Origin: Bacillus ectoiniformans
Lineage (GTDB): Bacteria > Bacillota > Bacilli > Bacillales > Domibacillaceae
Assembly: GCF_016908875.1 (NCBI RefSeq)
Contig: NZ_JAFBES010000004.1
Location: forward strand, 62,001 to 126,000
Direction of reading: 5' to 3'
DNA length: 64,000 nucleotides
In this document: piece by piece, positions 1-7,798 of the stretch
Numbering within the stretch: the stretch's first letter is position 1
Layout of the letters: the number at the start of each line of letters is the position of its first letter
The notes under the pieces: model-generated
Seen by the model: the letters and a program-made list of their open reading frames with translations, nothing else
Databases searched by the model: none
What the model was told of the DNA's origin: nothing
Translations under genes and position numbers: made by a program

Positions 1-661
1 TGACATCAAATCCGACAAACAGGAATGGAATCATAATTAATACGCCCATAATTCCAGCTGCCCCATCTACAAAGAAAGGATCTAAATTACTCGTATCCCC
101 ATTGATCGTTGAACCGAAAACTAACAGCAGCCCTATTAAAACAATTGCACTGGTCAAGACAACTTGCGCTACTGCAGCTTCTTTTACCCCAATGTAATTT
201 AAAATAGTCAATAAAATGGCTCCGACTGACCCAATCAGCACCCAAGTCAAGTAGACATCCCAGCCTGCAATTGTCCATAAGTATCCAGTTTGATAGTTGG
301 GAATTAAATAATCCACAACGGTCGGCAAGGCTACGGCTTCAAATGTAACAACCGATACGTAACCGAGCGTAATCGCCCAAGATGCGATGAACGATGCTTT
401 TCTTCCCATCGCCCGATTGACATGATAATTGATTCCGCCAGAGTCCGGCATAGCGGATGCCAATTCAGCATACGCAAGCCCAACAAATGTAACGAGCAAT
501 CCGCCAATCACGAAGGCGATAATTGCGCCGATGGAGCCTGCTTCAAGAATCCAGTTTCCTGATAAAACAACCCAGCCCCAGCCGAGCATTGCTCCAATTG
601 CTAAAAATAATACGTCCGTTTTTGATAAAACCTTTTTCATTTCTTGCTTGTTATTATCCAT
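1..661 (-). CDS. Amino-acid permease, APC family (partial, 3' end outside window)
   Basis: About 220 N-terminal residues of a multi-pass inner-membrane permease of the APC superfamily are visible. The translation holds the first helix with GAMLGWGWVVLSG, followed by repeated hydrophobic spans and the LAYAELASAMPDSGG segment typical of TM2-3 in this family. The reading frame is open to position 1, so the gene continues beyond the left edge. The ATG at 661-659 overlaps the last codons of the upstream sigma-54 activator by 8 bases; an AGAGGG lies 9 bases before it, so translation is probably coupled. Being last in a gabT-activator-permease unit suggests it imports the substrate of the aminotransferase, perhaps GABA. 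Substrate is inference; family membership is well supported. Confidence 0.85.
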   Translation of the reverse strand, partial: MDNNKQEMKKVLSKTDVLFLAIGAMLGWGWVVLSGNWILEAGSIGAIIAFVIGGLLVTFVGLAYAELASAMPDSGGINYHVNRAMGRKASFIASWAITLGYVSVVTFEAVALPTVVDYLIPNYQTGYLWTIAGWDVYLTWVLIGSVGAILLTILNYIGVKEAAVAQVVLTSAIVLIGLLLVFGSTINGDTSNLDPFFVDGAAGIMGVLIMIPFLFVGFDV

Positions 662-2021
662 CTCCTTCAACCCTCTCGATGTATTTCTTTACTTTTCTTG
701 CTGCAGATGATTGGCTAATTCCTAAGAACTCAGCCACTTTGTAAGTAGATGAAAATTGTTCATAAGCCTGAATCACCATATTGCGTTCTACTTCTTCTAG
801 CACTTCTGGCAATGTATTTCCTTTTTTCACAAAATTCTGTTCAAACATTTCAATCGGCAAGTCGTTAAGAGTAACCACATTATCACTGGTAACGACAAGA
901 CGCTCGACCATATTTTCAAGTTCTCTAATATTTCCTTTCCATGAAAAATCCAGAAAGGCATTTAGTACTTTGGGAGAAAATCGAACCTGGCAATCATATT
1001 GTTGATTAAAGTAGTCCAGAAAATGATAAGTGAGCGGAATGATATCTTCTTTTCTTTTCCGCAGCGGAGGAATTTGAATAGGCACCACATTCAATCGGTA
1101 GTATAAGTCTCTTCGAAATGTTCCCTGCTCGACCATCTCAGCTAAATTTTTATTGGTTGCCGCAACGATTCGCAAGTTTAAAGAGATCGGATATTTTCCT
1201 CCAACGGGACGGATCTGTTTCTCCTGCAGCACATGCAGAAGTTTGCTTTGCGCTGTTAATGACAATTCACCGATTTCATCGAGAAACAGCGTGCCATTAT
1301 TGGATAACTCAATCAACCCTTTTTTCCCTTCTCGAAAAGCTCCTGTAAATGTACCGCCTTCATAGCCAAATAGTTCTGACTCAAGCAGCTGATCTGGCAA
1401 TGCGGCGCAATTCACTTCATTTAACACTTCATTACGCCGTTCGCTTAACTGATGAATGGTTCGGACGATGCGGCTTTTCCCCACACCCGTTTCACCTAGC
1501 AAAAGCACCGTCGTATTCACTTTAGCAATCTTGCGGATCGTCACCATGACCCGTTCCATTTTTTCACTCTTCGTAATTAATCCTTCTACTTCAAGCGGCT
1601 CATGAAAGTCTTTCTTGTATGTGGCGATCTGATCCTCCATCTCTTCCACTTGATGTCTAAGCTGCATAATTTCAGTTAGATCCCGTGAGTAGCTGATGAC
1701 ACTTTTTAAATCACCATCTTCATTAAAGACCGGTCTTGTCCGCACATGCAGATAGCGCCCAGAATTGGTCATTTGAAATATCTCAATCGGCTGCGGCCGT
1801 TCAATTACTTTTAATGTAGCAGAAGGATAGAATATCCCCATCTTCTCTAATTCTTTCACGTGCTTTCCAATTAAATCAACCGCTGCCATCTGATAGTTTT
1901 TTTCACAAGTGGAGTTCACACGGACAACCACTCCATTGGCATCGGTTACAAAGATCTCATCGAAAGACGATTCGAAAATATCATACAATTCACTGTACAC
2001 TGGTTCCTGAGGATGATTCAT
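654..2021 (-). CDS. Sigma-54-dependent transcriptional activator with PAS domain (GabR-type)
   Basis: Enhancer-binding protein of 455 residues that would open sigma-54 promoters by ATP hydrolysis. In order: PAS sensor about 8-120, short coiled linker about 120-140, AAA+ domain about 150-375 with Walker A GETGVGKS near 176-183, and a Fis/TyrR-type helix-turn-helix in the last 35 residues. The loop that contacts sigma-54 reads GTFTGA (223-228), not the canonical GAFTGA. The gene sits between gabT and a permease on the same strand, and gabT has a clear -24/-12 promoter. This is the arrangement known for the B. thuringiensis/cereus gab cluster, where a sigma-54 activator called GabR controls gabT. 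It has its own likely sigma-A promoter and a strong RBS (GGGGGGAAGG). Confidence 0.92.
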   Translation of the reverse strand: MNHPQEPVYSELYDIFESSFDEIFVTDANGVVVRVNSTCEKNYQMAAVDLIGKHVKELEKMGIFYPSATLKVIERPQPIEIFQMTNSGRYLHVRTRPVFNEDGDLKSVISYSRDLTEIMQLRHQVEEMEDQIATYKKDFHEPLEVEGLITKSEKMERVMVTIRKIAKVNTTVLLLGETGVGKSRIVRTIHQLSERRNEVLNEVNCAALPDQLLESELFGYEGGTFTGAFREGKKGLIELSNNGTLFLDEIGELSLTAQSKLLHVLQEKQIRPVGGKYPISLNLRIVAATNKNLAEMVEQGTFRRDLYYRLNVVPIQIPPLRKRKEDIIPLTYHFLDYFNQQYDCQVRFSPKVLNAFLDFSWKGNIRELENMVERLVVTSDNVVTLNDLPIEMFEQNFVKKGNTLPEVLEEVERNMVIQAYEQFSSTYKVAEFLGISQSSAARKVKKYIERVEGDG

Positions 2022-2053
2022 AACAAGCCTTCCCCCCGTTAAATGATTCTTGT

Positions 2054-2062
2054 ATTATACCA
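2054..2062 (-). promoter_or_regulatory. Extended -10 sigma-A promoter for the sigma-54 activator gene
   Basis: On the minus strand the sequence reads TGG-TATAAT, a perfect -10 with a TG extension, about 33 bases before the activator start codon. The -35 region (about TTATCC) is poor, as is usual for extended -10 promoters. It would make the regulator independent of the sigma-54 promoter it serves. Confidence 0.55.
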
Positions 2063-2105
2063 AAAAATGAACGAGGGGATAAGCTAGCCTATGCTCTTCA
2101 GGAAA

Positions 2106-3464
2106 TTACACTTCTACAGATAAGTGTGAGACAGCAGCTGCCATTGATTCCTCTAAAATATCCAGCCCTTCAGCTAATTGCTCATCGGTAATAACTAAAG
2201 GCATAAGAATTCGAAGAACATTACCGTATGCACCAGCGCTCAGAAGCAATAATCCGCGCTTATTTGCTTCAGCAATAATTAAGTTCGTTAACTCTTTATT
2301 CGGCTCTTTCGTTTCTTTGTCTTTCACTAATTCCATTGCGCACATAGAACCTAAACCGCGAACCTCACCAATCTCTTCATATTTATCAGCTAGTTGACGG
2401 AAGCGGTTCATCACTACTTCACCAAGTTTCTCACCGCGCTCATTTAATTGCTCTTCTTCCATAATATCAAGCACTGCTAAAGCAGCCGCGCAGCCAAGCG
2501 GACTTCCTGCATATGTTCCGCCAAGTTCTCCCGGAGATGAAACTTCCATGATTTCCTTGCGGCCAATTACACCGCTGATTGGAAGTCCCGCAGCCATAGA
2601 CTTAGATACCGTTAATAAATCAGGCACTACATCAAAGTGCTCGATGCCGAAATAACGGCCCGTACGTCCGAAACCAGCTTGGATCTCATCCGAAATGAAC
2701 AAGATGCCGTGTTTTTGACACTCTTCATAGACAGCTTGCACGAATCGTTTAGATGGAACGATGAATCCGCCCTCTCCTTGAACCGGCTCCATCACAACAG
2801 CAGCGACAGTTTCAGGTGCTACATCATTAATGAAGAACTCTTTAAACTGCTCAATGATATAATCTTCGTATTGTTCTTCTGTTGTGCTGCTTGGACGGCG
2901 ATAGTTATAAGGGAATGGCGCTTTGTATACTTCTGGAGCAAATGGGCCAAATTCGAATTTATAAGGTTTTACTTTGCTTGTCATTGTCATCGTCATTAAC
3001 GTACGGCCGTGATACCCGCGTGAGAATGATACAATTCCTTGACGCTTCGTATACTTACGAGCAATTTTAACCGCATTTTCTACCGCTTCTGCTCCGCTGT
3101 TTAACAAAATGACTTGTTTGTCATGGTCGCCTGGTGCAATCGCAGCCAATTTTTCTGCTAATTCAATGTATGGCTCATACATCATGACATTGAAACCTGT
3201 GTGAATGTATTGATCTACTTGTTTATGCAAGGCTTCTTTCACTTTCGGATGGCAGTGGCCGACATTGATTGTGCCAATCGCACCAACGAAATCGATAAAT
3301 GTATTACCGTCAACATCATGGATTAGCGCTCCTTCAGCAGATTGAGCAAATGTTTGCACTCCATTGCTGACTCCTTGAGGAACGGCTTGTTTTCTTCTTT
3401 CAACTAGACTCTGTGCTTTATCTCCTGGTACTTGAACTGTCATATTAGCAAATTGTTTTGTCAT
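2106..3464 (-). CDS. gabT: 4-aminobutyrate aminotransferase (class III, PLP)
   Basis: Class III PLP-dependent transaminase of 452 residues, the usual length of GabT. It would move the amino group of GABA (or a similar omega-amino acid) to 2-oxoglutarate in the cytoplasm. Visible motifs: the GAEAVENAVK cofactor-binding segment, the FISDEIQAGFGRTGR signature with the cofactor aspartate, and TVSKSMAAGLPISG containing the Schiff-base lysine. First gene of a unit followed by a sigma-54 activator and a permease. A sigma-54 promoter about 50-65 bases upstream shows how it is regulated. Other omega-amino acids cannot be excluded as substrate from sequence alone. Confidence 0.9.
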   Translation of the reverse strand: MTKQFANMTVQVPGDKAQSLVERRKQAVPQGVSNGVQTFAQSAEGALIHDVDGNTFIDFVGAIGTINVGHCHPKVKEALHKQVDQYIHTGFNVMMYEPYIELAEKLAAIAPGDHDKQVILLNSGAEAVENAVKIARKYTKRQGIVSFSRGYHGRTLMTMTMTSKVKPYKFEFGPFAPEVYKAPFPYNYRRPSSTTEEQYEDYIIEQFKEFFINDVAPETVAAVVMEPVQGEGGFIVPSKRFVQAVYEECQKHGILFISDEIQAGFGRTGRYFGIEHFDVVPDLLTVSKSMAAGLPISGVIGRKEIMEVSSPGELGGTYAGSPLGCAAALAVLDIMEEEQLNERGEKLGEVVMNRFRQLADKYEEIGEVRGLGSMCAMELVKDKETKEPNKELTNLIIAEANKRGLLLLSAGAYGNVLRILMPLVITDEQLAEGLDILEESMAAAVSHLSVEV

Positions 3465-3510
3465 GTTTACTCCCCTTTTCAGCTTGCTTTAATTATTTAC
3501 ATATTTATAT

Positions 3511-3528
3511 ATGCAAAAAGCGTGCCAA
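3511..3528 (-). promoter_or_regulatory. Sigma-54 (-24/-12) promoter of gabT
   Basis: Read on the minus strand this is TTGGCACG, four bases, TTTGCAT. It has the invariant GG (-24) and GC (-12) dinucleotides at the correct 10-base spacing and is almost identical to the TGGCAC-N5-TTGC consensus. It lies about 50 bases before the gabT start, with a sigma-54 activator gene next door. The AT-rich 150 bp further upstream (3540-3684) is where an activator site should lie; TCAC-TT-GTGA near 3594-3603 is a possible half-symmetric element. Confidence 0.9.
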
Positions 3529-3684
3529 GTCTGAAAAGGTAGAAAAAAATGAGTTTTCTAAGTTTTTTCACATTAAATCTAGGTGTCAGTAAGTCACTTG
3601 TGAATTAATTAACTCTATATTGACTTAAACAATTTATATATGGGTTATTTATCCATAAAAAAAGAAACCCAAGTCGGATTTCCT

Positions 3685-4005
3685 TTATTCTGTATACCCA
3701 TGCTTCTCCATTTCTTTATAGATCGCCTTTAATTTAGGATTGCCTTCCCCTACAATTTCCCCTTCGAGCACCACTACAGGATAAAAAAGGTCTTCATCTA
3801 TCACTTTTTGGGCAAAATTCTGTTTCTCCTCTTCTTCCTGCGGCTGAAATATATCGACATAACTAATGAAAAATGGCTGGTTGGGATACTTACGAGCTAA
3901 AGCCGCTTCAAGCCACTCATAGGTTTCTTTAGATGAAGGCAAGTTGACGCAGCTTGGGCAAAGCTGTTCTGTTCCATATACAATAATCTCAACTGGTTTT
4001 CTCAT
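3685..4005 (-). CDS. yuzD: YuzD family protein (thioredoxin-like fold)
   Basis: Small cytoplasmic protein of about 106 residues, member of the DUF1462/YuzD family. A CxxC (LCPSC) follows an N-terminal beta strand (EIIVYG), which resembles a thioredoxin-like fold, but no function is established. The start is set at 4005 because GGAGG lies 6 bases upstream; an ATG further upstream at 4026 has no RBS. It is divergent from yutI (NifU-like), as in B. subtilis. A role near Fe-S or redox chemistry is only suggested by this neighbour and the CxxC. Confidence 0.8.
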   Translation of the reverse strand: MRKPVEIIVYGTEQLCPSCVNLPSSKETYEWLEAALARKYPNQPFFISYVDIFQPQEEEEKQNFAQKVIDEDLFYPVVVLEGEIVGEGNPKLKAIYKEMEKHGYTE

Positions 4006-4178
4006 TAAGAACCTCCACTTTTTCATAAACTTTAACTATTTTCTTCTTCATTTTATACTAAAAGTCAAGTATCATCGAATTAAAATCATCTTCATAGTGA
4101 AAATGTTTATCAATCGATGGATTTTTTTAATTATAATCATTATAATATATTATAGGTAGATGAAAGGAGTCGATTACA

Positions 4179-4415
4179 TTGGCAGAACAACAAATGATTG
4201 ATGATGTGCAAGTGGTATTAGATAAATTACGTCCATTCCTTTTACGTGACGGTGGAGACTGTGAACTTGTTGATATCGAAGATGGTATCGTTAAGCTTCG
4301 CCTTTTAGGCGCATGCGGCAGCTGCCCAAGTTCAACGATCACGTTGAAAGCTGGAATTGAACGTGCTCTTTTAGAAGAAGTGCCAGGCGTAGTAGAAGTA
4401 GAGCAAGTATTTTAA
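4179..4415 (+). CDS. yutI: NifU-like iron-sulfur cluster protein YutI
   Basis: 78 residues corresponding to the C-terminal NifU domain (Nfu type). It carries the CGSCPSS cluster-binding CxxC and the preceding [14 protein letters not shown] strand-turn characteristic of the family. It would carry or deliver Fe-S clusters in the cytoplasm. Translation starts at TTG (4179) with AAAGGAG 9 bases upstream. Transcribed alone: divergent from yuzD and closed by a strong terminator at 4427-4463. The suf assembly operon lies 22 kb away in the same window. Confidence 0.9.
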   Translation: MAEQQMIDDVQVVLDKLRPFLLRDGGDCELVDIEDGIVKLRLLGACGSCPSSTITLKAGIERALLEEVPGVVEVEQVF

Positions 4416-4426
4416 TTAAACTGCCG

Positions 4427-4463
4427 ACCGGTGAGACACGATAAATGTCTTACCGGTTTTTTA
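4427..4463 (+). terminator. Rho-independent terminator of yutI
   Basis: A 12-bp stem (ACCGGTGAGACA with TGTCTTACCGGT, one G-U pair) encloses a 7-base loop and is followed by TTTTTT. Confidence 0.9.
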
Positions 4464-4476
4464 TTTGGAAAGAAAA

Positions 4477-4507
4477 ATGCCACCTTCTCCAGCAGGAAAA
4501 AGTGGCA
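4477..4507 (-). terminator. Terminator of the 2-hydroxyacid dehydrogenase gene
   Basis: On the minus strand GCCACTTTTTCC pairs with GGAGAAGGTGGC (two G-U pairs), followed by ATTTTTCTTT. It lies just after the dehydrogenase stop codon. Confidence 0.75.
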
Positions 4508-4516
4508 GACAGCTTA

Positions 4517-5497
4517 TTATAGGCTAAGTAAATTTTTGTTTACTAGCGTTTTTGGAGGACGGTCATTAAAGATGGCATCAAGATTCTCACAGCAAGTTTC
4601 CATCATCGCCATCCGGGTTTCCTTCGTTGCACTTCCGATATGAGGCAAAGCGACAACATTTGAAAGGGATAACAGCGGATGATCCGCACTAATAGGTTCT
4701 TTCTCAAATACATCCAGTCCTGCCGCTGCAATCTCGCCTGCAACTAATGCATCGTACAAAGCTTGTTCATTAATGATGGCACCACGGCTTGCATTAATAA
4801 AAATGGCATCTTTTTTCATTTTTTGAAATTGTTCACGCTGAAACATTCCTCTTGTATGTTCAGTAAGCGGAGCAAGACAAACAACAAAATCCGCTGTCTC
4901 TAGCAATTCATCGAAGGAACAATACGTTGCCCCAAGCATTTCTTCAGCCACTTCATGACGGCTGCGGTTATGATAAATAATCTCCATATCAAAACCTGCG
5001 GCTCTTTTTGCCACGACAGTTCCGATTTTCCCCATTCCGACGATCCCGATTTTTTTATGGTGGACATCCGTTCCGGCAAGAAGCATCGGAGACCAGCTCT
5101 TCCACTTTCCTTCTTTCACAAACTCTGCAGATTCGATCATTCTGCGAGCCGTTGCAAGCAGTAAGGCAAACGTTAAATCAGCCGTCGTATCCGTTAATAC
5201 ATCCGGAGTGTTGCAGATCGCGATTTGATGTTTGCTTGCCGCATCTAAATCGACATTGTCGTAACCGACAGCCATATTAGCTACGACTTTCAAGTTCTTC
5301 GCTTCGGAAAAAAGCTCTTCGTCTAACTGATCAGAAATCACAGTTAGCAAAGCGTCTGCCTTCTGTGCTTTTTCTAAAAGCAGCTCCCTCGGCACCTGAA
5401 CTTCTTCTTCCGGCCACATGTCTACATCATACTGCTCTTGAAGCTTATGATAAATTTCTTCTGGCACTTTTCTTGTCACATATACATATGGTTTCAC
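4517..5497 (-). CDS. D-isomer-specific 2-hydroxyacid dehydrogenase (glyoxylate/hydroxypyruvate reductase type)
   Basis: 326-residue NAD(P)-dependent oxidoreductase reducing 2-keto acids such as glyoxylate or hydroxypyruvate to D-2-hydroxy acids. The Rossmann motif GMGKIG lies near residue 155-160. The catalytic triad of the family is present: Arg in NASRGAIINE, Glu in LDVFEKEP and His in PHIGSAT. The sequence resembles GyaR/GhrB enzymes more than 3-phosphoglycerate dehydrogenase, because there is no C-terminal ACT domain. It is monocistronic with its own terminator. Exact substrate is not visible. Confidence 0.88.
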   Translation of the reverse strand: MKPYVYVTRKVPEEIYHKLQEQYDVDMWPEEEVQVPRELLLEKAQKADALLTVISDQLDEELFSEAKNLKVVANMAVGYDNVDLDAASKHQIAICNTPDVLTDTTADLTFALLLATARRMIESAEFVKEGKWKSWSPMLLAGTDVHHKKIGIVGMGKIGTVVAKRAAGFDMEIIYHNRSRHEVAEEMLGATYCSFDELLETADFVVCLAPLTEHTRGMFQREQFQKMKKDAIFINASRGAIINEQALYDALVAGEIAAAGLDVFEKEPISADHPLLSLSNVVALPHIGSATKETRMAMMETCCENLDAIFNDRPPKTLVNKNLLSL

Positions 5498-5550
5498 ATT
5501 TCCACCTCTTTTTCGTCACTCTTCGCCCTATCATTTTACCATAGGTACTC

Positions 5551-6558
5551 TTACTTTAACCAAATAATTTCCGGAATTTTCAAACTCCTAACAGGAACTT
5601 GCACCATTTCATAAAAGGATCCTAAAAACCTCTCATACTCTCTCGTCTTTTGAACATACCCTTTTAGACGGTCTTCATTCACTTTTTTCACATGCATGGA
5701 GGCACTTGAAAAATACTGATCGACACAATCAAAAAAGTGACTTGGAAACAGCAGCCTTGCGTAAATCAGTCGCCATGAAAAAGGAGACAGCTTTTCTATT
5801 TGCTGATAATCTTGAAGAAAGTTCTGCAAGTTGGATTGATAGAACAAAGTCCGGTCCCAATAGGAGGAACGAATCCATTCAGACAGGTCTCTGCCCGCAT
5901 GATCAAATACTAAGTCAAAGGGATTTCGCCAATTCGTCTGATTCCCCCAAGCTTTCTCATGAAAACTCCGATGGCACACTGTTCCATAATCACTGAGAAG
6001 CGGCTGATCATCCATTTCCGTGTCAGCGACGTATTGAATCGCATTCTCCGCAAGCCCCATATAATAAGGAAATACCTCTGCCACTAAAGTATCAAATGGT
6101 TCATATGGAGGCTGCTGAATTATATTCATCACCCTTTTTTCCAGATCATCTACTCTTTTCTCCCATTGAGATCTCCATAGTCCTAGATAATTAACGGCTT
6201 TCACTTCCTCGGTCAGTGTCCGTCCGCGCTTATGAACCATTGCAAGCTCCTTCGCAATTGAAGAATATTGACCGCTTTTCCTATATTTATTCTGTAAAAC
6301 CACGAACTCCTGCTTATCTTCCGTCACCAGAAATTTCTCGTCTTTGCTCTTCACAAAAGCGGAAACTCTTCGATCACCTTGGTCAATTAAATGTTTGGAC
6401 ATATGATAATAATCCAGCAAAAAGTCTTGTTCCACTTTTGTTACATCGATAATAGAATAAATAAAGTCTTGTTTTAAATAGCGAGTGTCGCTCCCTTCGA
6501 CTACGACTTGTTCAGGCTGGAGTTGAAAGTGTTTTTCTAATAAAGATTTTCCATCCAT
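5551..6558 (-). CDS. yutH: Spore coat-associated protein YutH
   Basis: 335-residue protein of the YutH/CotS family, related in fold to aminoglycoside phosphotransferase-like kinases and found associated with spore coats. The start is taken at 6558 because GGAGGAG lies 8 bases upstream; an in-frame ATG 10 codons earlier lacks an RBS. The H-x-D/N kinase residues are only partly recognisable (YGTVCHRSFHEKAWGNQ, LVFDHAGRDLSEW). Its position beside yutG matches B. subtilis. Expression is expected late in sporulation, but I could not identify a convincing mother-cell promoter. Confidence 0.82.
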   Translation of the reverse strand: MDGKSLLEKHFQLQPEQVVVEGSDTRYLKQDFIYSIIDVTKVEQDFLLDYYHMSKHLIDQGDRRVSAFVKSKDEKFLVTEDKQEFVVLQNKYRKSGQYSSIAKELAMVHKRGRTLTEEVKAVNYLGLWRSQWEKRVDDLEKRVMNIIQQPPYEPFDTLVAEVFPYYMGLAENAIQYVADTEMDDQPLLSDYGTVCHRSFHEKAWGNQTNWRNPFDLVFDHAGRDLSEWIRSSYWDRTLFYQSNLQNFLQDYQQIEKLSPFSWRLIYARLLFPSHFFDCVDQYFSSASMHVKKVNEDRLKGYVQKTREYERFLGSFYEMVQVPVRSLKIPEIIWLK

Positions 6559-6744
6559 AAATTTCTCCTCCTTACATTTTACGGTCATTATGAATAAGGA
6601 CGAACGTCACTGGGTATATAGTTAATAGAATGATTACGGCAGTTGTTGAATACAATGATTTAAAGGGTTTCTATATTCACGTCTTGAATACTAATAGCAA
6701 GAAGATCTGCTTTAGACTAACATATTAGAGAAAAAGGTGATTGT

Positions 6745-7251
6745 ATGACTATGGAGGAGAAGAAAGTTATGAGTATGTCGGAACAGACAGCGCGCCGCTG
6801 GCTTGGAGAGCGCGGAGTGACGATTGATGATATCGCTGAACTTGTTTTGTTCCTGCAGCAAAAATACCATCCAAACCTTGAACTAGAGGAATGCCGCGAA
6901 AACGTGGAACGCGTACTCAGAAAACGTGAAGTTCAAAACGCGATTTTAACAGGTATTCAAATGGATCTACTGGCGGAAAAAGGATTGCTTGAAGAACCGC
7001 TTCAATCCATTATCGAATCCGATGAAGGACTATACGGCGTGGACGAAATACTTGCCCTATCTATTGTGAATGTGTATGGTTCCATCGGGTTTACGAATTA
7101 CGGGTACATCGATAAGCAAAAACCCGGCATTCTCGATCATTTAAACGATAAGTCGCATGGCAAGGTGCATACCTTCCTTGATGATATTATCGGAGCGATT
7201 GCCGCAGCCGCTTCAAGCAGGCTGGCTCACCGGGCTGCACATACAGAATAA
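6745..7251 (+). CDS. yutG: Phosphatidylglycerophosphatase A-like protein YutG
   Basis: 168-residue soluble protein of the PgpA/YutG family. The Bacillus branch lacks membrane helices, and family members are linked to lipid phosphate metabolism (low-temperature requirement C family). Conserved helices around SDEGLYGVDEILALSIVNVYGSIGFTNYGYIDK and LDDIIGAIAAAASSRL are evident. Start is ambiguous: ATG 6745 has AAGGTGA 5 bases upstream, whereas ATG 6769 has GGAGGAG 9 bases upstream. It faces yutF convergently across an unusual 547-bp intergenic region. Confidence 0.85.
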   Translation: MTMEEKKVMSMSEQTARRWLGERGVTIDDIAELVLFLQQKYHPNLELEECRENVERVLRKREVQNAILTGIQMDLLAEKGLLEEPLQSIIESDEGLYGVDEILALSIVNVYGSIGFTNYGYIDKQKPGILDHLNDKSHGKVHTFLDDIIGAIAAAASSRLAHRAAHTE

Positions 7252-7282
7252 AAAAATCCGGCCGCGTTTGAAAAAGTGAATT

Positions 7283-7335
7283 CTAAAAAAAACCAGGATG
7301 ATTCCATAAATGTGGATCGATCCTGGTTTTTTGTT
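7283..7335 (+). terminator. Terminator downstream of yutG
   Basis: AAACCAGGAT (7290-7299) pairs perfectly with ATCCTGGTTT (7320-7329), with a 20-base loop and T-run. The A-run on the other side would let it work on both strands. Confidence 0.85.
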
Positions 7336-7496
7336 TTAGGTTGCTTTTTTTCAGCTAATTGACTGGATGATGAAGCAATTAGCTGCCAAAAATTAAGTCT
7401 TCTTCTTAAAATTGAGCCGATTACGGATCACTATAGAACAAATAGGCAAAAACAGCCTTATTTCGTCAATTTTGCTTTTTGTTTTATTGTACGATT

Positions 7497-7587
7497 AACG
7501 CCGATAGAGCTGTCTATCGGCGGGTTTCGTGATTCTATCAGCGGCTTTGGACTTTCTATCGGCGGCTTCCTCGATTCTATCGGCGAA
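7497..7587. repeat. Phased 21-bp repeat tract 1 (TCTATCGGCGG word)
   Basis: TCTATCGGCGG or one-base variants begin at 7513, 7534, 7555 and 7576, that is, exactly every 21 bp. The 10 bases between words are partly conserved (CTTYSTCGAT). An inverted copy (CGCCGATAGA) starts at about 7499, so the first unit can fold into a short hairpin. The tract lies between the convergent genes yutG and yutF. Confidence 0.9.
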
Positions 7588-7798
7588 TGACCACAAGCCT
7601 AAAAATTAGGCGCCCTTTCTCTGTCAAAAATTGTGTATTCTTCAAGTCGTGACTAGAGAGCCCACGCAGAGGAGGTTCACCTCACCCCCTGCGAAAAGCG
7701 AAGCATCCAGAAGTGAAAACAACCAATCACCCTGCTAATTTAAACAGCTGCCCTTTAAAGATTCTTTCAGCTGCCCACGCAATGCGGCCGGATCTTTT

